From Terrabacter sp. Ter38 (GTDB taxonomy: Bacteria; Actinomycetota; Actinomycetes; Actinomycetales; Dermatophilaceae), in the NCBI RefSeq assembly GCF_024519435.1, contig NZ_JALJRZ010000006.1, forward strand, positions 186,001 through 250,000: 64,000 nt of DNA, read 5' to 3'. A model generated the notes under the pieces. That model was not told where the DNA came from, ran no database searches, and saw nothing but the letters and a program-made list of their open reading frames with translations. Both the position numbers and the translations under genes were made by a program. Below, one piece after another: positions 16,661-25,840 of the stretch. Position 1 is the stretch's first letter. Each line of letters begins with the position of its first letter.

Positions 16661-17853
16661 AGGTCGAGCGCTCGCACGATCGGCACCCCGGCACGGTAGG
16701 CCAGGTGCAGGTGGCTCGGCGCGTCGATGACGGCCAGCTCGGCGGGCTGCCCCGGGGCGATCCGACGGTCGAGGCCGAGCGACCGCGCCGAGACGGCAGT
16801 CGCGGCGTGCAGCGCCTCGGCGGGCGTCATCCCCATCTCGCGCACCGCGAGGGCGATGGCGAAGGGGATCGACGAGGAGTAGCAGGTGCCGGGGTTGCAG
16901 TCGGAGGCGAGCGCCACGTCGACGCCGGCGTCGATGAGGGCCCGCCCGTCGGGGTAGGGCGAGCGCGTCGAGAACTCGACGCCCGGCAGCAGGGTCGCGA
17001 CGGTCGCGCCCCGGGCGGCGGCGAGCGCCTCGACGTCGGCGTCGTCGAGGAACGTGCAGTGGTCGACGCTGCGCGCGCCGAGCTCGCAGGCCAGACGGAC
17101 GCCCGGGCCCGGGCCGAGCTGGTTGCCGTGGACGCGGAGGGCGAGCCCGGCCGCGCGGCCCGCCTCGAGGATCGTGCGCGCCTCGTCGCCGTCGAAGGCG
17201 TGCGCCGAGTGCGGCTCGCAGAAGACGTCGATGCTCTCGGCGAGCGCGGTGGGGCCGTCGGCGGTGACGGCGTCGAGCATCGGGCCCGTCACGAGGTCGA
17301 CGTAGGCCGCCCGGTCCGAGGCGTACTCCCGCGGCACGACGTGCGCGCCCAGGAAGGTCGTGTGCGCGGTGACCTCGCGGGCGATGCGGAGGCTGCGCAG
17401 CTCGTCGTCGAGGGTCAGGCCGTAGCCGCTCTTGATCTCGACGGTCGTCGTGCCCTGGGCCCGCATCTCGGCGACGCGCGCAGCGACGAGGGCGCGCAGC
17501 TCGTCGTCGCTCGCGGCCCGGGTGGCGGCGACCGAGACGGCGATGCCGCCCCCGTCGTAGGGCGTGCCCGTCATGCGCGCGGCGAACTCCGCCGAGCGGT
17601 CGCCGGCGAAGACGAGGTGCGTGTGCGAGTCGACGAAGCCGGGAATGACCGCACGGCCGCCGAGGTCACGGCGATGGTCGGTGTCCGGCGCCTCGTCGGC
17701 GGCCCCGACCCACTCGACCACGCCGTCGTCCGACACGACGAGGGCTGCGTCACGGATGACGCCGAGGAGCGCGTCGCCGGGGTCGGCGTGACCGTCACCG
17801 CGGGCCGGGTCGTTCGTCGTCAGCTCCGCGATGCCCGTGAGGAGCAGGCTCAC
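16657..17853 (-). CDS. hutI: Imidazolonepropionase
   Basis: 398 aa. Amidohydrolase-superfamily enzyme with metal ligands in the motif [15 protein letters not shown], then [43 protein letters not shown] and the catalytic Asp region [13 protein letters not shown]. These are diagnostic of HutI. Reaction: imidazolone-5-propionate plus water to N-formimidoyl-L-glutamate, third step of histidine breakdown, in the cytoplasm with Zn or Fe. The start overlaps the hutF stop by 4 bp, so the two are translationally coupled. Confidence 0.96.
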   Translation of the reverse strand: MSLLLTGIAELTTNDPARGDGHADPGDALLGVIRDAALVVSDDGVVEWVGAADEAPDTDHRRDLGGRAVIPGFVDSHTHLVFAGDRSAEFAARMTGTPYDGGGIAVSVAATRAASDDELRALVAARVAEMRAQGTTTVEIKSGYGLTLDDELRSLRIAREVTAHTTFLGAHVVPREYASDRAAYVDLVTGPMLDAVTADGPTALAESIDVFCEPHSAHAFDGDEARTILEAGRAAGLALRVHGNQLGPGPGVRLACELGARSVDHCTFLDDADVEALAAARGATVATLLPGVEFSTRSPYPDGRALIDAGVDVALASDCNPGTCYSSSIPFAIALAVREMGMTPAEALHAATAVSARSLGLDRRIAPGQPAELAVIDAPSHLHLAYRAGVPIVRALDL

Positions 17854-19196
17854 GCGTGCACCCCTCCGACGACCCCTCCCGCGACGCGGTCGATGGCGCT
17901 GACGAGCAGCCGGCCGACGTCACCCATCCGGTGGTGGCCGTCGCTGACGACGACGTCGCCACCGACGACGACCGTCGAGACGTCGGACGCGACGCACGCG
18001 TAGATGATCTGGTCCTGCGCAGCGCCTGCGGTGTTGACCGTGTCGGTACGCACGGTGACGAAGTCGGCGAGCGCCCCCTTGCTGAGGTGGCCGCCGTCGG
18101 ACCAGCCGAGGGACCGGTAGCCGTTGAAGGAGGCCGCAAGGAGCAGGTCGTTGGCCGAGAACCGGTCACGCTCGTTGGTGACGAGCCGCTCGTGCATCTC
18201 GAGACCCCGCAGTTCCTCGAACGGGTCGATGACGACGTGCTGGTCCGAGCCCAGCGAGAGCGGGCTGCCCGCGTCGTGGAGCGCCCGCGCCGGGCCGATG
18301 CCGTCGGCGAGGTCGCGCTCGGTCGTCGGGCAGAAGCACGCGCCCGTCCCGGTGCCCCCGAGCAGGTCGATGTCGCGGTCCTCGAGGTGCGTGGCGTGCA
18401 CGGCCGTCGAGTGGGCTCCGAGGGCACCAGCCTCGTCGAGCAGCTGCGTCGGGCTCGCGCCGTAGAACATCTGGCAGGCGAGGTTCTCGCCGTGCTGCTC
18501 CGACAGGTGCACGTGCAGCGGCAGGTCGCCGGCCGCCTCGACGACCCGCGGCAGGTCCTCGCGGCGGACCGCGCGAACCGAGTGGATGGCCGCACCGAGC
18601 CGCACGCGGTCGGTCTCGGGGCGGCGCTCGGACATCCGGGAGGCCCAGGCCTCGACGGTGCCGTCGCTGAAGCGGCGCTGGCCGGGGTGCAGCTCGACGT
18701 GGCCGCCCCCGTTGAGGCCCCCCTCGAGGTAGCAGGTGTCGAGGAGCGTGAGCCGGATGCCGGCCTCGTCGGCAGCCTGGCGCACCGCGAGCCCCATGGC
18801 GTTCGGGTCGCGGTAGGGGTGGCCGCCGGGACGGTGGTGGACGTAGTGGAACTCCCCCACGACGGTGATCCCGGCCTGCACCATCTCGGCGAAGACGGCC
18901 CGCGCGAGCGCGAAGTACGTGTCGGGGTTGAGCTGCTCGGCCGCGGCGTACATCTGCTCGCGCCAGCTCCAGAAGTTGCCGCCGCCGCCGTTGACCCGGC
19001 CTCGCAGGGCGCGGTGGAAGGCGTGGCTGTGCGCGTTGGCCATGCCGGGCAGCGTCACGCCGGCGAGGCGGACGTCGTCGGGCTCGGGGTCGGCGTCGAC
19101 GAGGACCTCCTTGAAGAGGCCGTCGTGGGTCACGAAGCGGACCCGCCGCGCGAAACCTCCTGTGAGCCAGGCACTCTCGCACCAGAATGCAGTCAT
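17850..19196 (-). CDS. hutF: Formimidoylglutamate deiminase
   Basis: 448 aa from ATG at 19196, which overlaps the upstream amidohydrolase stop (ATGA). Amidohydrolase fold with zinc ligands in [16 protein letters not shown], then [20 protein letters not shown] and [17 protein letters not shown]. The N-terminal [16 protein letters not shown] is typical of HutF. Reaction: N-formimidoyl-L-glutamate plus water to N-formyl-L-glutamate plus ammonia, i.e. the five-step hut pathway through formylglutamate. An in-frame extension to 19235 lies within the upstream gene and is unlikely. Presence of hutF implies a downstream deformylase; the neighbouring M20 enzyme is the obvious candidate. Confidence 0.95.
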   Translation of the reverse strand: MTAFWCESAWLTGGFARRVRFVTHDGLFKEVLVDADPEPDDVRLAGVTLPGMANAHSHAFHRALRGRVNGGGGNFWSWREQMYAAAEQLNPDTYFALARAVFAEMVQAGITVVGEFHYVHHRPGGHPYRDPNAMGLAVRQAADEAGIRLTLLDTCYLEGGLNGGGHVELHPGQRRFSDGTVEAWASRMSERRPETDRVRLGAAIHSVRAVRREDLPRVVEAAGDLPLHVHLSEQHGENLACQMFYGASPTQLLDEAGALGAHSTAVHATHLEDRDIDLLGGTGTGACFCPTTERDLADGIGPARALHDAGSPLSLGSDQHVVIDPFEELRGLEMHERLVTNERDRFSANDLLLAASFNGYRSLGWSDGGHLSKGALADFVTVRTDTVNTAGAAQDQIIYACVASDVSTVVVGGDVVVSDGHHRMGDVGRLLVSAIDRVAGGVVGGVHA

Positions 19197-20449
19197 CGGG
19201 CGTCGCTCATCGACTCGTGGTCCTTCCCTGTGCACAGCTCGGTCACGACGGCTGTCAGGGCCGTGACCCCATGGTGACAGTCATCCGTGCTCGCGAGCTC
19301 GGCGGGTGAGTGTGAAACTCCTGTGGGGTTGCGGACGAAGAGCATCGCGCTCGGGACGCCGTGCGTCGCGAGGATGCCTGCGTCGTGCCCGGCGCCCGTG
19401 CCGAGCAGCGGCGCGTCGGGCAGGATCCCGCGCAGCCTCCCGACGAGATCGGTGTCGAAGGTGGTCGTCGGCGTCCACGACTCCGGTGTCGTCGTCGCGC
19501 CGAGGCGGCCGGCCTCCGACGACACGGCGTCGACGGCCGCGTGCACGACGTGCTCGCTGCGCCCGCGGACGTCGAGCCAGGCCGTGACGTGGCTCGGGAT
19601 CGCGTTGACGCCGCCGGGGATGACGTCGACCTTGCCCACCGTGGCGACGCAGCCCAGCCCCACGGCATACGACCGGGCCGCCTGGATGACCGTGGCGAGC
19701 CCGATCATCGCGTCCCGGCGGTCGGCGATGCGCGTCGTGCCGGCGTGGTTGGCCTCACCGGGGATGTCGACGCGCCACCGGCCGTGCGGCCAGATGTCGG
19801 TGCCGATCGCGACGGCGCGGCCTGGGTCGCTGAGGTCCTCGCTCCCGTCCGGGGCGAGCGCCAGCGCCTTGCCCTGCTCGACGTGCAGCTCGACGAAGCG
19901 GCCGACGCGCCGGACCGCCTCGTCGTCGCGGCCGAGCGTCTCGGGGTCCCGCCCCGCGCTGCGCCAGGCCTCGGCGACCGACACGCCGTCGACGTCGGTC
20001 AGGGAGCGGGCCCGGTCGGCGTCGAGAGCCCCGGTGATGATACGGGACCCCGCGCAGGCGATGCCGAAGCGGGCTCCCTCCTCGTCGACGAAGTTGACGA
20101 CACCGAGCGGCACGTCAGGCTCGAAACCGTCTTCCCGCAGCGCATCGACGGTCGCGAGGGCGCTGACGACCCCGAGCGGGCCGTCGAACGCGCCGCCGTC
20201 GGGCACGGAGTCGAGGTGCGAGCCGATGACGACGCCGGGCGTCGTGTCGGGGTCGCCCCACCAGCCCCACTGGTTGCCGGCCCGGTCCTCGACGAGGTCG
20301 AGGCCCCGGGTGGCGCACTCGGCGGCGAACCACTCCCGCAGGTCGTGGTCGGTCCGGGTCCACGCGTAGCGGCGGTAGCCGCCCGACCCGGCGTCGCGAC
20401 CGACCGGCTCGAGATCGGCCCACATCCGGTCGAAGCTCGTCGTCGTCAC
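19193..20449 (-). CDS. M20-family amidohydrolase (allantoate amidohydrolase-like) in hut operon
   Basis: 418 aa from GTG at 20449, with AGGAG about 10 nt upstream. M20/AllC-HyuC type: metal ligands in VIGSHLDSVPDGGAFDG, VVNFVDEEGARFG, VELHVEQGKAL and GAGHDAGILA; dimerization and substrate parts include PGEANHAGTTRI and DVIPGGVNAIP. The family hydrolyses N-carbamoyl or related N-acyl amino acids with two metal ions. First gene of the operon with hutF and hutI (both junctions overlap by 4 bp). No HutG is present, so I infer it acts as the N-formylglutamate amidohydrolase; homologs annotated as allantoate amidohydrolase sit in actinobacterial hut clusters. Confidence 0.85.
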   Translation of the reverse strand: MTTTSFDRMWADLEPVGRDAGSGGYRRYAWTRTDHDLREWFAAECATRGLDLVEDRAGNQWGWWGDPDTTPGVVIGSHLDSVPDGGAFDGPLGVVSALATVDALREDGFEPDVPLGVVNFVDEEGARFGIACAGSRIITGALDADRARSLTDVDGVSVAEAWRSAGRDPETLGRDDEAVRRVGRFVELHVEQGKALALAPDGSEDLSDPGRAVAIGTDIWPHGRWRVDIPGEANHAGTTRIADRRDAMIGLATVIQAARSYAVGLGCVATVGKVDVIPGGVNAIPSHVTAWLDVRGRSEHVVHAAVDAVSSEAGRLGATTTPESWTPTTTFDTDLVGRLRGILPDAPLLGTGAGHDAGILATHGVPSAMLFVRNPTGVSHSPAELASTDDCHHGVTALTAVVTELCTGKDHESMSDAR

Positions 20450-20510
20450 TCGATCACCACTCCTCGCAACGCCGGCATCTGCGTCCGGCTCTGTAACTAG
20501 GCTCTGTCCC

Positions 20511-21044
20511 ATGGATCCTGACCGCGACGACACCACCGAGCGTAGTGACTCGGGCCCGGAACCGCCGATCCGCACGCCTGCGGTCGACGCGGTCCTCGCG
20601 GCCGGCATCGAGCACACCGTGACCCGGCACGGACGCGTCTCGAGCCTCGAGGAGGCGGCCGCCGCACGGGGCATCGAGCCGCGTGACCTCATCAAGACCC
20701 TCGTCGTGCGCCGGGCGGAGGACGACCACGTCTTCGTCCTCGTACCCGGTGACCGCACGTTCTCCTGGGCCAAGGTCCGCGCCCTGCTCGGCACGAACCG
20801 CATCTCGATGCCCGACGCCGAGGCCGCAAAGGCCGTCACCGGCTACGAGCGCGGCACCATCACGCCCTTCGGCTCCGCCGCGCGCCTGCCGGTCATCGCC
20901 GACACGCACCTCGTGGGACGACGCATCTCGCTGGGCGGCGGCGGCCACGGGATCGGCCTCACGGTCAACGGCGACGACGTCATCCGGCTCTTCGAGGCGA
21001 CCGTCGCCGACATCTCCGACGAGGAGGTCCGCAAGGACCGTTGA
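20511..21044 (+). CDS. ybaK: YbaK/EbsC family aminoacyl-tRNA deacylase
   Basis: 177 aa from ATG. YbaK features: [40 protein letters not shown] shown in part, [17 protein letters not shown], the segment [16 protein letters not shown] and [16 protein letters not shown] near the C-terminus. Known role: hydrolysis of mischarged Cys-tRNA(Pro) in the cytoplasm. A roughly 20-residue acidic N-terminal extension precedes the domain. Divergent from the hut M20 gene with a 61-bp shared region; reads toward the DUF2256/DUF3253 gene 34 bp away, possibly one transcript. Confidence 0.9.
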   Translation: MDPDRDDTTERSDSGPEPPIRTPAVDAVLAAGIEHTVTRHGRVSSLEEAAAARGIEPRDLIKTLVVRRAEDDHVFVLVPGDRTFSWAKVRALLGTNRISMPDAEAAKAVTGYERGTITPFGSAARLPVIADTHLVGRRISLGGGGHGIGLTVNGDDVIRLFEATVADISDEEVRKDR

Positions 21045-21078
21045 CGCCCCCGCGCCCCGGAGGGCGCAGACTGTGCAC

Positions 21079-21456
21079 ATGTCACGCACCCCGCTGCCCA
21101 CCAAGCCGTGCGCTCGATGCGGTCGCACGATCACGTGGCGCAAGGCCTGGGAGCGCGACTGGGCGACGGTGCGCTGGTGCTCCGACAACTGCCGCAAGCA
21201 CGGCCTGACCCCGGTCGACATCGAGCTCGAGGATGCCCTGACCAAGCTCGTCCGGGCGCACGCCGCCTCGGCCACGGTCGACCCGTCGGAGGCGGCCAGG
21301 TCCGTCGGTGGCGCGGACTGGGAGGCGCTCGTCGAGCCCGCCCGGAACGCCGCCCGACGGCTCGTCGCCGCCGGGCGGGCCCAGATCATCCAGGGTGGCC
21401 GGGTCATCGACCCGGACCACGCGAAGGGCCCGATCACGGTGCGCCGCCCCCGCTGA
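21079..21456 (+). CDS. DUF2256 and DUF3253 domain protein
   Basis: 125 aa from ATG. The N-terminal 45 residues are DUF2256: [20 protein letters not shown] followed by [10 protein letters not shown], i.e. four cysteines in CxxC...CxxxC spacing typical of a small zinc ribbon. The rest matches DUF3253 ([37 protein letters not shown]), a winged-helix-like domain. Cytoplasmic; fusion of these two domains is common in actinobacteria but its function is not known. Probably cotranscribed with ybaK; convergent with hutU. Confidence 0.88.
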   Translation: MSRTPLPTKPCARCGRTITWRKAWERDWATVRWCSDNCRKHGLTPVDIELEDALTKLVRAHAASATVDPSEAARSVGGADWEALVEPARNAARRLVAAGRAQIIQGGRVIDPDHAKGPITVRRPR

Positions 21457-21493
21457 GCGGACCGCACGACCCCACCGGACGGCATACGCCCTC

Positions 21494-23149
21494 TCAGCCC
21501 TCCTGCATCGGGATGCGGACGCCGCGCTCGTGCGCGACGTGGTCGGCGATGTCGTAGCCGGCGTCGACGTGGCGGATGACACCCATGCCGGGGTCGTTCG
21601 ACAGGACGCGCGCGAGCTTCTGCGCGGCGAGGTCGGTGCCGTCGGCGAGGGAGACCTGGCCGGCGTGGAGGCTGCGGCCGATACCGACCCCGCCGCCGTG
21701 GTGGATCGAGACCCAGCTCGCGCCCGAGCTCGTGTTGACGAGCGCGTTGAGCAGCGGCCAGTCGGCGATGGCGTCGGAGCCGTCGGCCATCGACTCGGTC
21801 TCGCGGTAGGGGCTCGCGACGGAGCCGCTGTCGAGGTGGTCGCGGCCGATGACGATGGGCGCCGAGATCTCACCGGTGCGGACCATCTCGTTGAACTTCA
21901 GTCCGGCCTTGTCACGCTCGCCGTAGCCGAGCCAGCAGATGCGGGCAGGCAGGCCCTGGAAGGCGATCCGCTCCTGTGCGCCCCGGATCCACTTGTGCAG
22001 CCGGTCGTTGTCGGGGAAGAGCTCGAGCACGGCCTTGTCGGTCGCGGCGATGTCGCGCGGGTCGCCCGAGAGCGCGGCCCAGCGGAACGGGCCCTTGCCC
22101 TCGCAGAAGAGCGGGCGGATGTAGGCCGGCACGAAGCCCGGGAACTCGAAGGCCCGGTCGTACCCGCCCTGGCGGGCCTCGTCGCGGATCGAGTTGCCGT
22201 AGTCGAAGACCTCGGCGCCGGCGTCCTGGAACTCGACCATCGCCTTGACGTGCTTCGCCATCGAGGCGCGGGCGCGGTCGGTGAAGTCCTCGGGCTTCTT
22301 CTCGGCGTACTCGGCCCAGTCGGCGAGGTCGACGCCCTCGGGCAGGTAGCTGAGCGGGTCGTGCGCCGACGTCTGGTCGGTGACGATGTCGATCTCGACG
22401 CCCCGGCGGAGCAGCTCGGGGAAGACCTCGGCCGCGTTGCCGACGACGCCGACCGACCAGCCGCGGCGCTCGCGCTTGGCTGCGAGCGCCTTGTCGATGG
22501 CGTCGTCGAGGTCGGTCGCGACCTCGTCGAGGTAGCGGTGCTCGACGCGGCGCTGGAGGCGGGCCGGGTCGACGTCGACGATGAGGCAGGCACCGTCGTT
22601 GAGCGTGACGGCCAGCGGCTGCGCGCCACCCATGCCACCGCAGCCGCCCGTCAGGGTGAGCGTGCCGGCGAGGGTGCCGCCGAACTTCTTCTCGGCGACG
22701 GCGGCGAAGGTCTCGTAGGTGCCCTGGACGATGCCCTGGGTGCCGATGTAGATCCACGACCCGGCCGTCATCTGGCCGTACATCGTCAGTCCGAGGTGCT
22801 CGAGGCGGCGGAACTCGGGCCACGTCGCCCAGTCGCCGACGAGGTTGGAGTTGGCGATGAGGACGCGCGGAGCCCACTCGTGCGTCTGCATGACGCCGAC
22901 GGGGCGCCCGCTCTGGACGAGCATCGTCTCGTCCTGCTTGAGCGTGGTCAGCGTGCGCACCATCGCGTCGAAGGACTTCCAGTCGCGAGCCGCGCGACCG
23001 GTGCCGCCGTAGACGACGAGGTCGTCGGGGCGCTCTGCCACCTCGGGGTCGAGGTTGTTCATGAGCATCCGCAGCGGGGCCTCGGTGGCCCACGACTGCG
23101 CCGTCAGGGTCGTCCCGCGCGCCGCGCGGACGGGTCGTGCACCTTCCAT
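21494..23149 (-). CDS. hutU: Urocanate hydratase
   Basis: 551 aa from ATG at 23149, with AAGGAG 8 nt upstream, which decides this start over in-frame codons to 23311. Urocanase signatures: [32 protein letters not shown], the NAD-binding glycine-rich [30 protein letters not shown] and the active-site region [12 protein letters not shown]. Reaction: trans-urocanate plus water to 4-imidazolone-5-propanoate, NAD-dependent, second step of histidine degradation. Lies 228 bp downstream of hutH on the same strand, with repeat-rich sequence between them. Confidence 0.97.
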   Translation of the reverse strand: MEGARPVRAARGTTLTAQSWATEAPLRMLMNNLDPEVAERPDDLVVYGGTGRAARDWKSFDAMVRTLTTLKQDETMLVQSGRPVGVMQTHEWAPRVLIANSNLVGDWATWPEFRRLEHLGLTMYGQMTAGSWIYIGTQGIVQGTYETFAAVAEKKFGGTLAGTLTLTGGCGGMGGAQPLAVTLNDGACLIVDVDPARLQRRVEHRYLDEVATDLDDAIDKALAAKRERRGWSVGVVGNAAEVFPELLRRGVEIDIVTDQTSAHDPLSYLPEGVDLADWAEYAEKKPEDFTDRARASMAKHVKAMVEFQDAGAEVFDYGNSIRDEARQGGYDRAFEFPGFVPAYIRPLFCEGKGPFRWAALSGDPRDIAATDKAVLELFPDNDRLHKWIRGAQERIAFQGLPARICWLGYGERDKAGLKFNEMVRTGEISAPIVIGRDHLDSGSVASPYRETESMADGSDAIADWPLLNALVNTSSGASWVSIHHGGGVGIGRSLHAGQVSLADGTDLAAQKLARVLSNDPGMGVIRHVDAGYDIADHVAHERGVRIPMQEG

Positions 23150-23222
23150 GTCACTCTCCTTCGAGGTGGAAAAACGTTGGTATGCCGTGTGCTTCAGCGT
23201 TCGTGTGCCGCCCCTCCACCCC

Positions 23223-23325
23223 TCGAAAGGCCACTTCCTGCCGCCTCTCGCCGGTCGAAAGGCCAGCCCGGGCGGCCTCTGGTGGCCACTCGACCCGCCG
23301 AAGGCGGCCACACGTGGCCTTTCGA
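23223..23325. repeat. Inverted/direct repeat cluster between hutH and hutU
   Basis: The intergenic region holds TCGAAAGGCCAC at 23223-23234, the near copy TCGAAAGGCCA at 23255-23265, and the inverted copy GTGGCCTTTCGA at 23314-23325; a degenerate copy TGGCCACTCGA starts near 23283, and CCGCCGAAGGCGG forms an extra hairpin. The outer arms can pair over 12 bp, giving a cruciform or RNA structure in the hutH-hutU transcript. It resembles a REP-like element and may tune distal gene expression. Confidence 0.7.
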
Positions 23326-23330
23326 CGGTT

Positions 23331-23378
23331 AGGGGGTGGGGTTGGGGGTGGGGTTGGGGGTGGGTTTGGGGGTGGGGT
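23331..23378. repeat. G-rich 12-bp tandem repeat just after hutH
   Basis: About four copies of the unit GGGGGTGGGGTT on the plus strand, ending at the hutH stop codon (23378-23380). On the hutH mRNA the tract is C-rich; on the template strand it has many G-runs of four or five separated by one or two T, a strong candidate for G-quadruplex formation. Position directly downstream of a stop codon suggests a transcription attenuation or length-variable tract. Confidence 0.85.
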
Positions 23379-24961
23379 CAGCGGAGGGGGCCGGTGACGG
23401 ACTCAGCGGCGGCGAGGACGTCGCCGTCGGTCACGGCCCGGTGGGCGCCCTCGATGTCGGGGGCGAGGAAACGGTCGGGCCCCGGCGCCGCGTTCGTGCG
23501 AGCGGACAGCGCAGCGATGACGGCGCCGGTGGCGGGCGACGGCTCGAGCGGGGACCGCAGCTGGATGCCGCGCGCCGCCGTCAGCACCTCGATGGCGAGG
23601 ACGTGGCCGAGCGCGTCGACGGAGCGGCGCAGCTTGCGGGCACCCGACCAGCCCATCGACACGTGGTCCTCCTGCATGGCCGAGCTCGGGATGGAGTCGA
23701 CCGAGGCGGGGACGGCGAGGCGCTTCATCTCCGAGACCATGGCGGCCTGGGTGTACTGCGCGATCATGAGGCCCGAGTCGACGCCGGGATCGTCGGCGAG
23801 GAAGGGCGGCAGGCCGTGGTTGCGGGCCTGGTCGAGGAAGCGGTCGGAGCGGCGCTCGGCCATCGACGCGACGTCGGCCGCGACGATGGCGAGGAAGTCG
23901 AGCACGTAGGCCACCGGGGCGCCGTGGAAGTTGCCGTTGGACTCGACCCGGCCGTCGGGGGTGACGACGGGGTTGTCGACGGCCGAGGCCAGCTCGGCCG
24001 CGGCGACGCGGGCGGCGTGCTCGACCGTGTCGCGGGCGCCACCGTGCACCTGCGGCGCGCAGCGGAGGGAGTAGGCGTCCTGCACGCGGGTGCACTCCTC
24101 GGTGCGGTGCGACTCGCGGATCGGCGAGTCCGCCATGACGGCGAGGATGTTCGCAGCCGACTCACCCTGGCCCACCTGCGGCCGCAGCGCGTGCAGGTCG
24201 GGCGCGAAGACGCTGTCGGAGCCGAGCAGGCCCTCGACGCTCATCGCGGCCGACACGTCGGCGACCTTGAGCAGGTGGCGCAGGTCGTGGATGGCGAGGA
24301 CGAGCATGCCGAGCATGCCGTCGGTGCCGTTGATGAGGGCCAGGCCCTCTTTCTCGGCGAGGACGACCGGCTCGATCCCGTGGTCGCGCAGGGCCGTGGC
24401 CGCGTCGGTCAGCGTGCCGTCGGCGAGGCGCACCGGCCCCTCGCCCATCGCGGCGAGCGCGCAGTGCGACAACGGCGCGAGGTCGCCGGAGCAGCCGAGA
24501 GAGCCGTACTCGTGCACGACGGGGGTGATGCCGGCACTGAGCAGGGCGGCATACGTCCTCGCGGTCTCGAGGCGCACGCCGGTGCGGCCCGTCGCGAGGG
24601 TCGACAGGCGCAGCAGCATGAGGGCGCGCACGACCTCGCGCTCGACCTCGGGCCCGGCGCCGGCGGCGTGCGAGCGCACGAGCGAGCGCTGCAGCTGGGC
24701 GCGCAGCGCCGTCGGGATGTGACGGGTGGCGAGCGCGCCGAAACCGGTCGAGACGCCGTAGTGGGCGACGGTGTCGTTCGCGAGGTCCTCGATGACGGTG
24801 CGGCTGCGGGCGATCTCGGCCTCGGCGTCGGCGGACAGCTCCACCCGGGCGTCGTGGCGGGCGACGGCGACGACGTCGTCCAAGGAGAGCGGACCGGTGC
24901 CGACCGTGACGATGCCGGCTCCGGTCACCGAAGGGGCGGCGGTGGCGGGTGCTGCGTTCAT
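23378..24961 (-). CDS. hutH: Histidine ammonia-lyase
   Basis: 527 aa from ATG at 24961. The MIO prosthetic group would form from the triad in YGSLGCSGDLAPLSH, here Cys-Ser-Gly instead of the textbook Ala-Ser-Gly, a known tolerated variant. Other conserved parts: YGVSTGFGALATRHI, QDAYSLRCAPQVHG, NPVVTPDGRVESNGNFHG shown in part, and SSAMQEDHVSMG. Reaction: L-histidine to trans-urocanate plus ammonia, first step of the pathway. Divergent from the IclR regulator with a 102-bp shared region holding palindromes. Confidence 0.97.
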   Translation of the reverse strand: MNAAPATAAPSVTGAGIVTVGTGPLSLDDVVAVARHDARVELSADAEAEIARSRTVIEDLANDTVAHYGVSTGFGALATRHIPTALRAQLQRSLVRSHAAGAGPEVEREVVRALMLLRLSTLATGRTGVRLETARTYAALLSAGITPVVHEYGSLGCSGDLAPLSHCALAAMGEGPVRLADGTLTDAATALRDHGIEPVVLAEKEGLALINGTDGMLGMLVLAIHDLRHLLKVADVSAAMSVEGLLGSDSVFAPDLHALRPQVGQGESAANILAVMADSPIRESHRTEECTRVQDAYSLRCAPQVHGGARDTVEHAARVAAAELASAVDNPVVTPDGRVESNGNFHGAPVAYVLDFLAIVAADVASMAERRSDRFLDQARNHGLPPFLADDPGVDSGLMIAQYTQAAMVSEMKRLAVPASVDSIPSSAMQEDHVSMGWSGARKLRRSVDALGHVLAIEVLTAARGIQLRSPLEPSPATGAVIAALSARTNAAPGPDRFLAPDIEGAHRAVTDGDVLAAAESVTGPLR

Positions 24962-25008
24962 GGACCCATCGAACCCCCGAACGGCTGGCGCGTCGGCCCG
25001 CGAGGGGG

Positions 25009-25031
25009 GACAATTGTCTCGGATGCGAGAC
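25009..25031. promoter_or_regulatory. Candidate IclR operator between hutH and iclR
   Basis: Two overlapping dyads lie in the 102-bp divergent region: the perfect 10-mer GACAATTGTC at 25009-25018, and the inverted repeat GTCTCG-GATG-CGAGAC at 25016-25031. Their position between hutH and the IclR gene fits autoregulation and hut control. Inference only; no binding data. Confidence 0.5.
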
Positions 25032-25063
25032 GTCATCCCGACCGCGGACAGGAGGTGGCCCAC

Positions 25064-25837
25064 GTGTCCAACGCCCCGGCCGCCGCCAACGCGCTCGACG
25101 TCCTCGAGCACCTCTCCCGCCACGCCGAGCCGGTGCCCGCCGCGTCCATCGCCCGCGACCTCGGCCTGCCGCGCAGCTCCGTCTACCACCTGCTCAAGGT
25201 GCTGCACAGCCGTGGCTACGTCACCCACTACGTCGAGGAGCGGCGCTTCGGGCTCGGCCAGGCGGCCTACGAGCTCGGCTCGGCCTACCAGCGACAGGCG
25301 CCCCTCGCCCGCGTCGCGCGGGCGGCCATGCGGCGGCTCGTCGACCAGTGCGGCCGCAACGCCCACTTCGCCACGCTCGACGGGCGCGACGTCATCTACC
25401 TCCTCGAGGAACGCGCGCCCGGGCAGCCGATGCTCGTCACCGACGTCGGCGTGCGCCTCCCCGCCCACCTGACAGCCAGCGGGCTCGCCATGCTGTCCGC
25501 CCTCCCCGCGACGCAGGTGCGGGCGCTCTACCCCGACCGGGCGTCCTTCGTGCAACGCAGCGGCGGGGGGGCCCGGTCCCTCGGCGAGCTGCGCAGCGTG
25601 CTCACCCGCACGCGCACCGACGGCTACGCCCGCGAGGAGGGCACCGTCACGGCCGACCTGTCGTCGGTCGCCGTGCCCGTGCTCGACCGCGCCGGCCGGC
25701 CGCTCGCGGCGATCGCCCTGACGCTGCGCACCCCGGACGCGAGCGCCGAGCACGTGGCCGAGCTCGTGGCCCGGGCCCGTCTCGCCGCCGACGACATCGC
25801 CCGCCGTCTCAGCCCGAGCCCGACAGGAAGACGCTGA
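25064..25837 (+). CDS. IclR family transcriptional regulator
   Basis: 257 aa from GTG at 25064, with AGGAGG at 25050-25055 giving 8-nt spacing; this argues against the GTG at 25055. Winged HTH at about 5-60 (ANALDVLEHLSRHAEP, LPRSSVYHLLKVLHSRGYV), effector domain about 75-250 (MRRLVDQCGRNAHFATL, APGQPMLVTDVG, LTASGLAMLSALP, GYAREEGTVTADLSSVAVPV). Known: IclR proteins bind small metabolites and regulate catabolic genes. Divergent from hutH, so control of histidine use is the likeliest role. Followed after 3 bp by the S51 peptidase-like gene. Confidence 0.9.
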   Translation: MSNAPAAANALDVLEHLSRHAEPVPAASIARDLGLPRSSVYHLLKVLHSRGYVTHYVEERRFGLGQAAYELGSAYQRQAPLARVARAAMRRLVDQCGRNAHFATLDGRDVIYLLEERAPGQPMLVTDVGVRLPAHLTASGLAMLSALPATQVRALYPDRASFVQRSGGGARSLGELRSVLTRTRTDGYAREEGTVTADLSSVAVPVLDRAGRPLAAIALTLRTPDASAEHVAELVARARLAADDIARRLSPSPTGRR

Positions 25838-25840
25838 CAC

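Noticed and set aside
23378-24961. Loss of MIO triad in HutH because Ala is replaced by Cys
   Set aside because: Cys-Ser-Gly is a known alternative triad; the Ser and Gly needed for cyclization remain.
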